The notes beneath the pieces were generated by a model. That model had not been told where the DNA came from. It saw only the letters and a program-made list of their open reading frames with translations, and did no database searches. DNA of 64,000 nt from assembly GCA_937902985.1 (NCBI GenBank), contig CALFNG010000256.1, positions 1 through 64,000 of the forward strand, read 5' to 3'. Shown in pieces: positions 16,381 to 25,207 of the stretch. A program made the position numbers and the translations under genes. Origin of the DNA: an uncultured Myxococcales bacterium (GTDB lineage: Bacteria > Myxococcota_A > Polyangia > Polyangiales > Polyangiaceae). Numbering within the stretch: the stretch's first letter is position 1; every line of letters begins with the position of its first letter.

Positions 16381-16395
16381 TGATATTCACTTTCA
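16381..16395. promoter_or_regulatory. Fur-box-like palindrome
   Basis: On the minus strand the site reads TGAAAGTGAATATCA. This agrees at 13 of 15 positions with a TGAAAATGATTATCA-type Fur site and forms a 7-1-7 inverted repeat. It is in an unusually AT-rich patch just upstream of the di-heme gene start. Iron repression of the di-heme/imelysin/P460 operon is the natural reading, though this is inferred from the match alone. Confidence 0.5.
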
Positions 16396-16484
16396 AGTTC
16401 AAACGTCAGTGCGGGTCGCTCAAGTGTCCCGGTGTCTCCCTGGCGTGGGGAGAGCGCCGTCCGGGCCCATGGAAACGCCGGGCG

Positions 16485-16848
16485 TCAGGGGCAGTTCTGC
16501 GGGAGGCCCACGTAGGTCTTGCCGAGATCGGTCAGCGAGCTGTCGCTGTTCGTGAGCTCCGCGCTCGCGATGGGGCCCGCGCTGAACCACGAATACCGGT
16601 AGAGTGCGGTAGCGTCGTCGGAGCCGGCTCCGACGGCCCCCGCGTCGTCGCCCGCGGCGAGGCCCCCGCTCGAACTCGAGCCGTGACCGTGCTGTCCCGC
16701 TCCGGCCCTGGTTGCGCGCGGGTTGCGGGTCGTCGTACCCGCACGCCGCCAGAACGACCAGGCCGGCGCCAAGGTATCGCCGCGCGCGGCTGAGGGTGGC
16801 GAGGCTAGCGAGGGTGGCGAGGGTGGCGAGGGTGGCGAGGGTGCCCAT
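16485..16848 (-). pseudogene. Small lipoprotein gene broken by one frameshift
   Basis: From ATG 16848 the frame encodes a lipoprotein signal (RRYLGAGLVVLAACGYDD) and then turns into an arginine-rich, out-of-frame-looking tail. The adjacent frame (track ORF ending 16485) gives a sensible mature region: HGSSSSGGLAAGDD, then ALYRYSWFSAGPIASAELTNSDSSLTDLGKTYVGLPQNCP. Joining them needs a one-base change near 16690-16735. Codon use in the tail frame is strongly GC3-biased, which supports it as the true one. The function is unknown. It precedes the di-heme operon on the same strand. A sequencing indel is an alternative. Confidence 0.6.
16792..16845. repeat. Six tandem copies of a 9-bp repeat inside a signal-peptide region
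   Basis: The unit GAGGGTGGC is repeated six times with two imperfect copies. On the minus strand it encodes LAT-type tripeptides directly after the start codon of the frame-disrupted lipoprotein gene. Since the unit is a multiple of three, copy changes lengthen the N-terminus without shifting frame. Confidence 0.85.
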
Positions 16849-16953
16849 GCTCGTTGGTCACGCGCGGGCGCCTGATCTGCTCAGGTTTCGCGCTCGCCGG
16901 CGCGGCGTGGCAGGCGCTGGTCGGCGGGCGAGCCCGGCGGCGGAGCGCGCCCG

Positions 16954-18690
<1,737 letters not shown>

Positions 18691-18743
18691 CCGAGAAGCG
18701 TAGCGCCGTTCGGCGCGCCTGGCCGCCGGCCGGATCCTCGAGC

Positions 18744-19448
18744 TCAGTCGATCGGCGACGTGCCGCCCTCGGCCTTGTAGTGCCGGTAGACCTTGTAACG
18801 CGACCAGGCGAAGTACGCAGCGGCCCCGAGGATGGCGACCGCGATGACCGCGTCGAACTTGTGCATGAAGCTCTTCAGCGGCGAATGCTCGTCGAGGAGC
18901 TCGAGCCCGAGGCGCTGCCCGGCATAGCCGAGCGCCAGGCACCACGGGAGCGATCCGATGAACGTGTAGGCGTGAAATTTCGCCCGGTTCATCTTCGCGA
19001 CGCCGGCAGGAAAGGCGATGAACGTGCGGACCACCGGAAGCATGCGCGCGAGCAGGATGATGATCTCGCCTCGCCGGGCGAACCAGCGGTCGCCCAGCGC
19101 GAGCTCGTGCTTCGAGATGAGCAGGTAGCGACCGTATCGCTCGATGGCGGGCCGGCCGCCCTTCGCGCCGACCCAGTAGGCGACCTCGCTGCCCAGGTTG
19201 CAGCCCAGCGCCCCCGCGATGGCGGCGAGGATCAGATTGAACGCCGGGACCTCGACGCCGTAGAGATCTTGCAGCGCCGCCGCCACCGCCGGGTGCGACA
19301 TCGCCCCCGCGTACGGCATGATGAGCTCACTCGGGAGCGGGATGCAGGCGCTCTCGATCGCCATCAAGAGGGCGACCCCGAAATAGGAGAGCGCGGCCAT
19401 CACGTGGACGCAGAACCAACCGAGCGCGCCAACGATCACTTGAACCAT
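18744..19448 (-). CDS. DedA-family membrane protein
   Basis: The protein is 234 aa with about five hydrophobic segments. It includes the DedA/SNARE-associated signatures [36 protein letters not shown] and [27 protein letters not shown], with the conserved Glu and Arg residues of the family. DedA proteins act in lipid (undecaprenyl phosphate or phospholipid) translocation and membrane homeostasis. It is on the same strand as the phosphatase upstream and the mutase downstream, but gaps of 30-50 bp leave operon status open. Confidence 0.93.
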   Translation of the reverse strand: MVQVIVGALGWFCVHVMAALSYFGVALLMAIESACIPLPSELIMPYAGAMSHPAVAAALQDLYGVEVPAFNLILAAIAGALGCNLGSEVAYWVGAKGGRPAIERYGRYLLISKHELALGDRWFARRGEIIILLARMLPVVRTFIAFPAGVAKMNRAKFHAYTFIGSLPWCLALGYAGQRLGLELLDEHSPLKSFMHKFDAVIAVAILGAAAYFAWSRYKVYRHYKAEGGTSPID

Positions 19449-19481
19449 TCGGCCCCGCAGTACCTTTTCGTCAGGAGACGG

Positions 19482-20348
19482 TCAAGCGTGCGCCGGACGG
19501 GTGTCGTCGTCTTCGGTGGTTTCACCGTTGGCGCCATTGGCTGGGCCAGCGCGGCTCTCGGACTTGTCGGCCGTGGCGTGCTCGGGGTCTTCGAGCTTGA
19601 TGAGAACGGCGGTGATATTGTCTTCCCCGCCGCGCTCGTTGGCTCGCTGGATGAGCTTCCGGCAGGCCTCGCGGATGTCGGTGGCGACCGTGACGATCTG
19701 CTCTATGTCGCCGTCGGACACCATGCCGCTGAGACCGTCGGAGCAGAGGACGTACACGTCGCCGGGGCGGGGGTCGTCGTGCTGGAGGTCGACCACCACG
19801 TGGTCCTGCATGCCCAGCGCACGGGTGATGACGTTCTTCGGGAGCTCGCTCTTTTGCTCGTCGGTCAGGTCGGGCATGGCGAGCAGGTAGTCGTTGATGA
19901 GCGAGTGGTCGCGGGTCAGAAGCTGGATGTTGCCGGCACGAACCCGGTAACACCGAGAGTCGCCCACATGGCCAATGTACATGCGCCCCTTCTGTGCGCT
20001 GAACATGGCCCCGACGACCGTCGTTCCCATGCCGTGATACTCGCGCGATCGGGTCGATCGCTCGTAGATCTGGCGGTTGGCGACCCGGATCCCGGTGAGG
20101 AGGCGGTTCTCTTCTTCGCTGAGGTTCGTGTCGAAGTGGAACGGCCACGTGACGTCTTCGTTCGCAGTGCTGCGAAAGAACTCCGAGATCGTCTCGGTGG
20201 CGATGCGCGACGCGACGTCGCCGGCGCGGTGGCCGCCCATTCCATCGGCCACGACGAAGAGGTCGTACTCCTTGAGCACGACGAACGAATCCTCGTTGTG
20301 CTCCCGCTGGAGCCCGACGTCGCTCAGCCCGGCCGCAAGTGCCCGCAT
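19482..20348 (-). CDS. PP2C-type Ser/Thr protein phosphatase (Stp1/PrpC-like)
   Basis: It removes phosphate from Ser/Thr, the counterpart of Hanks-type kinases such as the one at position 1. Metal-binding PP2C motifs are present in order: SDVGLQREHNEDSF, DLFVVADGMGGHRAGDVAS, MGTTVVGAMF, GHVGDSRCYRVRAG, DVYVLCSDGLSG and GGEDNITAVLIKL. The 45-residue tail is acidic and disordered-looking. The start could be ATG 20348 or the TTG three bases upstream, where a GGAGGA is better placed. Length is about 288 aa. Confidence 0.94.
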   Translation of the reverse strand: MRALAAGLSDVGLQREHNEDSFVVLKEYDLFVVADGMGGHRAGDVASRIATETISEFFRSTANEDVTWPFHFDTNLSEEENRLLTGIRVANRQIYERSTRSREYHGMGTTVVGAMFSAQKGRMYIGHVGDSRCYRVRAGNIQLLTRDHSLINDYLLAMPDLTDEQKSELPKNVITRALGMQDHVVVDLQHDDPRPGDVYVLCSDGLSGMVSDGDIEQIVTVATDIREACRKLIQRANERGGEDNITAVLIKLEDPEHATADKSESRAGPANGANGETTEDDDTRPAHA

Positions 20349-20614
20349 CAAGACGACGATTCCTCCAACGAGAAAAGAGTTTCACCCACCTCGGAGGGTG
20401 TCAAGCAGGTCATGGGCGGGGGATCCTCGGAGGCGGCGTCAAGTTTCGAAAAGATCGGTCGGATGCGCGGCGAGCAGCGTCGTGCCTGAGGCTGCGTGCG
20501 CGGGCGGGCGTGGGGCAGATGTTATCGGAGGTCTTGCTGCTGGGAGCGCTGGCGTGAGCGCGGGTTATCGCGACGACTCGTGACGAATCCCGACGTCTTC
20601 CGACCCTCGCCACA

Positions 20615-21172
20615 TCAGACCTCGAGGATGTCTTTTTCCTTGTGCGAGATGGTCGAGTCGACGTGCTTCACGGAATCTTGCACCAGCTCTTCCACCTTTT
20701 TCTTGCCGCGGTCGACGTCGTCGGCGCTCGATTCGCCGTCGTTCTCGATCTGCGTCAACATGTCGAGCGCGTCGTGGCGGGCCTTGCGGATCGCCACCTT
20801 GCAGTCTTCGCCGTACTTGCGCGCGATCTTCACAAACTCCTTGCGCCGCTCCTCGGTCAGAGGGGGGAGGGGAATGCGCACCACGTCGCTGTCGACCTGG
20901 GGGTTGAGACCGAGATCGCTCTCGCGGAGCGCCTTCTCGACGGCCTTGACCATCGTCTTGTCCCACGGCTTGACGGTGATGAGCCGGGGCTCCGGTATGT
21001 TGATGTGAGCCATCTGTCCGAGCGCCGTGGGCGTGCCGTAATAGTCGACCTTGATGCCCTCGAGCAGGCTCGAGTTCGCCCGACCGGCGCGCAGCTTGGA
21101 GAGCTCCCGCTTGAGGGCCTCGTGCGATTTCGAGAGCGCGCTCGCCAACTCTTTCTGGACGTCCTGAATCAT
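20615..21172 (-). CDS. frr: Ribosome recycling factor
   Basis: RRF splits post-termination ribosomes together with EF-G. The ATG at 21172 gives exactly 185 aa, the usual size, with LRAGRANSSLLEGIKVDYYGTPT, INIPEPRLITVKPWDKTMVKAVEKALRESDLGLNP, IPLPPLTEERRKEFVK and the C-terminal HKEKDILEV. The track ORF runs on upstream to 21682, but that part is antisense to the next gene. The usual partner pyrH is not adjacent. The 263-bp gap to the phosphatase start shows only a weak CACCC/GGGTG hairpin near 20385. Confidence 0.97.
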   Translation of the reverse strand: MIQDVQKELASALSKSHEALKRELSKLRAGRANSSLLEGIKVDYYGTPTALGQMAHINIPEPRLITVKPWDKTMVKAVEKALRESDLGLNPQVDSDVVRIPLPPLTEERRKEFVKIARKYGEDCKVAIRKARHDALDMLTQIENDGESSADDVDRGKKKVEELVQDSVKHVDSTISHKEKDILEV

Positions 21173-21365
21173 GTCGGTCTCCGCCGCCTGTTCGCGGCCC
21201 CGGGCCGGCGCATCGACGCCGCACCGCCGCGGGAACTTAGCGCCGGGCGCCAAAGCACGAAAGCGCCAATGTGAGCCGTCTCGCTCGCGGCGGGTAACTG
21301 GCTGGAGAATAAGCACGCGCCGGCCAACGTCATGATAGAGGCTTGCAGGAGCGAGCGGAGGAGCC

Positions 21366-22574
21366 GTGCCGCGACGAGAACTCAGGGAGCCGATGAACCC
21401 GCTTGAAGGGACAGGCGCCCCTCCCGCGGTCGCACGGGGCGCGAGGGCGTCGGCGAGGGCATCGGCATCGGCCACGGTGCGCGCGCTGACGGGCGTCATC
21501 GCGACGGTCGCCATCGCCCTGGCCAGCGCCACCTCGTCCGAGGCCGCGGGCGAGTCGCCGACCCCTGGTACCTCGCCTGGTACCTCGCCCCGCACCTCGC
21601 CGCCCTCCTTGCTCGCGGCGCCGGGGCCGCCTGATGCGGGCGTCGTCGCCGCGCCGTCGAGCGGGTCGAGCATCGCCTCCAACGCTCAGCGCAGCCAGGT
21701 CGTGCCTCCCGACATCAGCGCCGTCGAGCGAATGTGCGCCCTCCTGACGTCGTGCGACCGCCTGCCCATCCCGTCGTCGCTCATTCCGGACGACTTCGGC
21801 TCCTGCGTGAAGAAGATGTCCGAAGAGATGAGCTCCGCCTCCGCGGTCAACTTCTCCCTCACGATCCGCGAGTGCGGGCTCCAGTCCGATTCGTGCGCGA
21901 GCTTGCGATCGTGCGCCCTGCACGGAGCAAGCCCCGACGCGTGCGTCGGCCGCGGCAAGCAGGGGATCATCAGCTTCTGCGACGTCGACGGGCGGGCGCT
22001 CACGTGCTGGCATGACCAGACTCTGGCGGTGCGCGATTGCCCGCGCGGGGGCGAGCAGTGCCTCGTGCAAAGCGGCCAGGCTACGTGCTCGCTGGGCTCG
22101 TGTCCGACCACCATCGTCGAGGGCGACAAGCCAAGGTGCTCGGGGTCGGGGACGCACCTCCTGCACTGCGAGAAGGGCAAGCTGGCGAGCCTCGACTGCG
22201 CAGCGTTCGGCCTGCGCTGCGCCGTCGGACCCGACGGCGCAGCCGGGTGCGCGACCAGCGGTCCGCCGTGCGGCGCGGGCTCGAGTCGCTGCGATGCCAA
22301 CGCGGCGGTCGGCTGCTTCAACGGCCATGAGGTGAAGGTCGAGTGCAGCGCCGCCGGCCTGGCGTGCAACCAGGCGCCGGGAGCCGGGGCGGCGGTCGGA
22401 GCCTGCGTGGCGTCGCCGTTGCCGAGCGGCGCCTGCGATCCGAACGATCGTGTGCGCTGCGACGAAGGCGTCATCAAGTACTGCGCGGCTGGCCGCCCCC
22501 GCTCCTATTCGTGCAAATCGGCGGGGTTCGGGCGCTGCGAAGGCTCGAAGACCGGCATCCACTGCGCTCCCTGA
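21366..22574 (+). CDS. Secreted cysteine-rich protein of unknown function
   Basis: The GTG start is preceded by GGAGG. A signal-like segment (VRALTGVIATVAIALASATSSEAAG) lies near residues 35-60, followed by a Pro/Thr/Ser linker with SPGTSPRTSP-type repeats. The mature domain (about 120-402) has more than 25 cysteines in repeated C-x-G-D-x-x-x-C-type spacing (for example DPNDRVRCDEGVIKYCAAGRPRSYSCKSAGFGRC), suggesting small disulfide-rich modules on the cell surface. I do not recognise a named family. A 24-bp palindrome (22627-22650) sits just after it. Confidence 0.8.
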   Translation: MPRRELREPMNPLEGTGAPPAVARGARASARASASATVRALTGVIATVAIALASATSSEAAGESPTPGTSPGTSPRTSPPSLLAAPGPPDAGVVAAPSSGSSIASNAQRSQVVPPDISAVERMCALLTSCDRLPIPSSLIPDDFGSCVKKMSEEMSSASAVNFSLTIRECGLQSDSCASLRSCALHGASPDACVGRGKQGIISFCDVDGRALTCWHDQTLAVRDCPRGGEQCLVQSGQATCSLGSCPTTIVEGDKPRCSGSGTHLLHCEKGKLASLDCAAFGLRCAVGPDGAAGCATSGPPCGAGSSRCDANAAVGCFNGHEVKVECSAAGLACNQAPGAGAAVGACVASPLPSGACDPNDRVRCDEGVIKYCAAGRPRSYSCKSAGFGRCEGSKTGIHCAP

Positions 22575-22709
22575 GCTGAGAGCGCGGCCGTGCGTCGCCT
22601 CGGCTGCGGGTCACGCTGGTCTCGTGTCGGTGGCGTCGACGTCGCCGACGCGATCTTGACCGAGGGGGTCCGCATGGGGGGCGGGTTGTTCTAAGCTCCC
22701 GCGCTGCCC

Positions 22710-23828
22710 ATGTCCGCCGCCGATGTCGTGCTCGTGACCGGTTTTCCGTCGCTCCTCGCGCGGACTGTCTGCACCGAGATTGTCCAGAGCGACCCGCGGG
22801 CGCGCGTCCGCGCGGTCGTTCGCCCCAAGTTCCTCGCGGACGCGAGCGCCTTTCTCGAAGACTTGCCGGCCGAGCAGCGCGACCGCGTGGGGGTCGTCGA
22901 AGGCGACGCCGCGGCGATCGACCTCGGTCTCTCGGGCCTCGAGTTCAAATCGCTGGCGCGCGAGGTCACCCACATCCACCACTGCGCCCAGGTGACGCAC
23001 CTGGGCGTCGATTCCGCGGCCGCCGAGCGCGTCAACGTGGGCGGCGCGCGCGAAGCCATCGAGATCGCGGCGAGCTGCGATCATCTCGAGTCGCTGGTAT
23101 TTCACTCGACGGTCCACGTCTCCGGTGACCGGACGGGTCTCGTACGCGAAGCCGATCTCAAGGCGGGGCAGTCGTTCCGGACCGTGGTCGAGGAGACCAA
23201 GGCGCGCGCCGAGAAGATCATGCGGAGCGCGATGGACCGCGTACCGATCTGCGTCGTGCGCCCGGCGACGATCGTCGGCGACTCGCGGACCGGTGAGGTC
23301 GATCGCTTCGACGGGCCGTATCTGCTCATCTTGCTCGTCGTCACGTCGCCTCCCGATCTGGCGTTGCCGCTGCCGGGACCGGGCGACGAGGCGCTCAACC
23401 TGGTTCCCATCGACTGGGTGGCGCGGGCGTCGGTGGCGCTCGGCCGGGACCCGCGCTCCCGAGGTCGAACGTTCCACCTGGTCGATCCTCAACCGTTCAC
23501 GACCCGCAAGGTCTTCGAGCTCGTCGCTCGCGCGGGCGGTCGGCGAAGCCCGCGCGGCTCGATTCCCGCCAACCTCGCGAAGGCGCTTCTGCGGGCGCCG
23601 GGCCTCGAGCGCATCGCGAAGAGCCCCCGCGTGCTCCTCGACACGCTGACCACCAACGTCACCTACGATGCGCACGACGCCGACGAGCTCCTCGTCTCGC
23701 TCGGGGTCTCGTCGTGCCCGCCGCTCGAGTCGTACGTCGAGAAGCTCGTCGAGTACGTGAAGGAGCACGTCAAGCGGCGCCGGGCGACGAAGGTCGAGCC
23801 GGTCGAGGTGGAGGACCCTCTTGTCTGA
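22710..23828 (+). CDS. SDR-family, thioester-reductase-like protein lacking the catalytic tyrosine
   Basis: The protein starts with a Rossmann nucleotide-binding segment (VVLVTGFPSLLAR) and resembles extended SDR/male-sterility NAD-binding proteins: HIHHCAQVTHL, RVNVGGAREAIEIA, VFHSTVHVSGDRTG, CVVRPATIVGDSRTGEVDRFDG and LNLVPIDWVARA. The usual YxxxK pair reads VEETK here, so the tyrosine is replaced by valine while the lysine stays. This suggests altered or lost reductase chemistry. The length is 372 aa. A hairpin TGGCTC-TAG-GAGCCA follows the stop. Confidence 0.85.
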   Translation: MSAADVVLVTGFPSLLARTVCTEIVQSDPRARVRAVVRPKFLADASAFLEDLPAEQRDRVGVVEGDAAAIDLGLSGLEFKSLAREVTHIHHCAQVTHLGVDSAAAERVNVGGAREAIEIAASCDHLESLVFHSTVHVSGDRTGLVREADLKAGQSFRTVVEETKARAEKIMRSAMDRVPICVVRPATIVGDSRTGEVDRFDGPYLLILLVVTSPPDLALPLPGPGDEALNLVPIDWVARASVALGRDPRSRGRTFHLVDPQPFTTRKVFELVARAGGRRSPRGSIPANLAKALLRAPGLERIAKSPRVLLDTLTTNVTYDAHDADELLVSLGVSSCPPLESYVEKLVEYVKEHVKRRRATKVEPVEVEDPLV

Positions 23829-23865
23829 ACGTGGCTCTAGGAGCCATGCCGCTCACTTAGGACCC

Positions 23866-23917
23866 TCTCACGGCTCTGCGCTCTCTGCGCCTCTGCGGGC
23901 CATCTCCTCCCCTCTCA
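23866..23917. repeat. Dispersed inverted-repeat family, single-arm copy 2
   Basis: This segment contains CTCTGCGCCTCTGCGGG, the right-arm type of the repeat family seen at 9248 and elsewhere. No matching left arm is evident. It lies between the SDR gene and the DUF4911 gene and ends at the latter's start codon. Confidence 0.65.
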
Positions 23918-23918
23918 A

Positions 23919-24233
23919 ATGAGCAGCAGTGGCTCTAGTAGTGGCTCCAGGGCCTCGCGTGGTTCCGGTAGCTCCGGCGGCCCGAGCGGAACGAAGCGAA
24001 CGCCGGTGACGCCGTGCCTGGGCGATGGGCTGGTCGTGCGCCGCCTCGTCATCCGGTCCCGCGACGTCGTCTTCTTCAAGGGCGTCATCGAGGCGAGCGA
24101 GGGGCTCGCGGCGGTCTTCGCCGAGCACGGGGGAGACCTCACCGTCGCGGCGCCCGTCTCCCGAGCGCCCGAGCTCGACGCGGTGCTGGGGGAGCTCTGC
24201 GTCGAGCTCGGGGCGGTCCGGGTCGACTCCTGA
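23919..24233 (+). CDS. DUF4911-domain protein
   Basis: After a Ser/Gly-rich head of about 25 residues the sequence reads VVRRLVIRSRDVVFFKGVIEASEGLAAVFAEHGGDLTVAAPVSRAPELDAVLGEL. This matches the small DUF4911 domain, whose role is unknown. The N-terminal Ser/Gly run comes from a simple-sequence stretch (AGCAGCAGTGGC-like), so the true start could lie downstream, for example a GTG near 24007. It has no signal or membrane segment. Confidence 0.7.
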   Translation: MSSSGSSSGSRASRGSGSSGGPSGTKRTPVTPCLGDGLVVRRLVIRSRDVVFFKGVIEASEGLAAVFAEHGGDLTVAAPVSRAPELDAVLGELCVELGAVRVDS

Positions 24234-24280
24234 CGACTTCGTAGCGACCGCGCGCCGAATTCGGATATCGTGAGGGTTCG

Positions 24281-25186
24281 ATGGCCGAGCTCGTTCGTTG
24301 CGACAACTGCGGCGCGACGATGGCCCCGCAACGAGACGGGCGGGATGGGCGCCTCTACGCCTGTATATACTGCCGTGCGCAGGTCCAGGTGGCCATCGGC
24401 GCCGATCAGATCGCTGCGGGTATGGCCCTCGACCTGACCAACGTCGACGCCTTCCTCTCGCGCCTCGCGTCGAGCCCGTCGAGCTCGTGCTGTCGTCGAG
24501 CTACTTCCACATCGGGTGGCAGTCCGCGTCGTGGACGACGAACACCGAGCTCGAAGCCGTCTCCGCGCTGATGCTCCGTGCCCGGCACACCGCCATCCAT
24601 CGCCTCGTGAGCCAGGCCAGCGCCGCCGGCGCCGACGGCATCGTCGGCATGCGCTTCGATATCGAGCGCGACGGCCACAGCGCGGAGTTCACGGCGATGG
24701 GCACCGCCGTGCGACGCCGCGCAGGAGACGGCAAGGCCTGGCGACGGCCACGGCCGGCCCTTCACCAGCGATCTCTCGGGGGTCGACTTCTGGGCGCTCG
24801 TCCGCGGCGGCTTCCGTCCGGTGGCGCTGGCGCACGGCGTGTGCGTGTACCACGTGGCGCATCGCTCGCTCGCGGGCTGGCTGTCGGGCACGGGCCAGAA
24901 CATGGAGATGCCGGCGTTCACGCAGGGGCTCTACGAGGCGCGCGAGCTGGCGATGGATCGCATGCAGACCGAGGCGCGCGCGGCGGGCTCCACGGCGGGC
25001 ATCGTCGCCGTCGACGCGCGCGAAGGGAGCCACGGCTGGGACTCGCACGTGATCGAGTTCGTGGCGGTAGGCACGGGCGTGGCGCCGATCGTCGATCCCG
25101 GCCACGAAGTCCACGGCGAGCCGGGGCTCGTGCTCGGCATGCGAGACGACGACGACGACGAGCGACAGGATCTGGACGACGCGTGA
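24281..25186 (+). pseudogene. Zinc-ribbon plus heavy-metal-binding (YbjQ-like) gene with two frame changes
   Basis: Three consecutive pieces in different frames belong together. Frame A (from ATG 24281) has a zinc ribbon, CDNCGATMAP...CIYCRAQ, then ADQIAAGMALDLTNVDAFLSRLA. Near 24465-24480 coherent sequence moves to frame B (VELVLSSSYFHIGWQSASWTTN...ADGIVGMRFDIERDGHSAEFTAMGTAV). Near 24715-24740 it returns to frame A (GRPFTSDLSGVDFWALVRGGFRPVALAHGVCVYHVAHRS...) and ends at 25186 with an Asp-rich tail. The middle and last parts resemble YbjQ-type heavy-metal-binding domains. It is either a decayed gene, a deletion fusion of two genes, or a sequence with two indel errors. Confidence 0.65.
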
Positions 25187-25207
25187 CTGCTGCCGAAGAC
25201 CGCGTCG

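Noticed and set aside
21173-21365. Possible small gene between frr and the Cys-rich protein
   Set aside because: No ORF with a ribosome site and normal codon bias; only weak GC palindromes are present.
20615-21682. Track extension of the ribosome recycling factor to 355 aa
   Set aside because: RRF is 185 aa in the family and ATG 21172 fits exactly. The upstream part overlaps the 5' end of the gene at 21366 in antisense.
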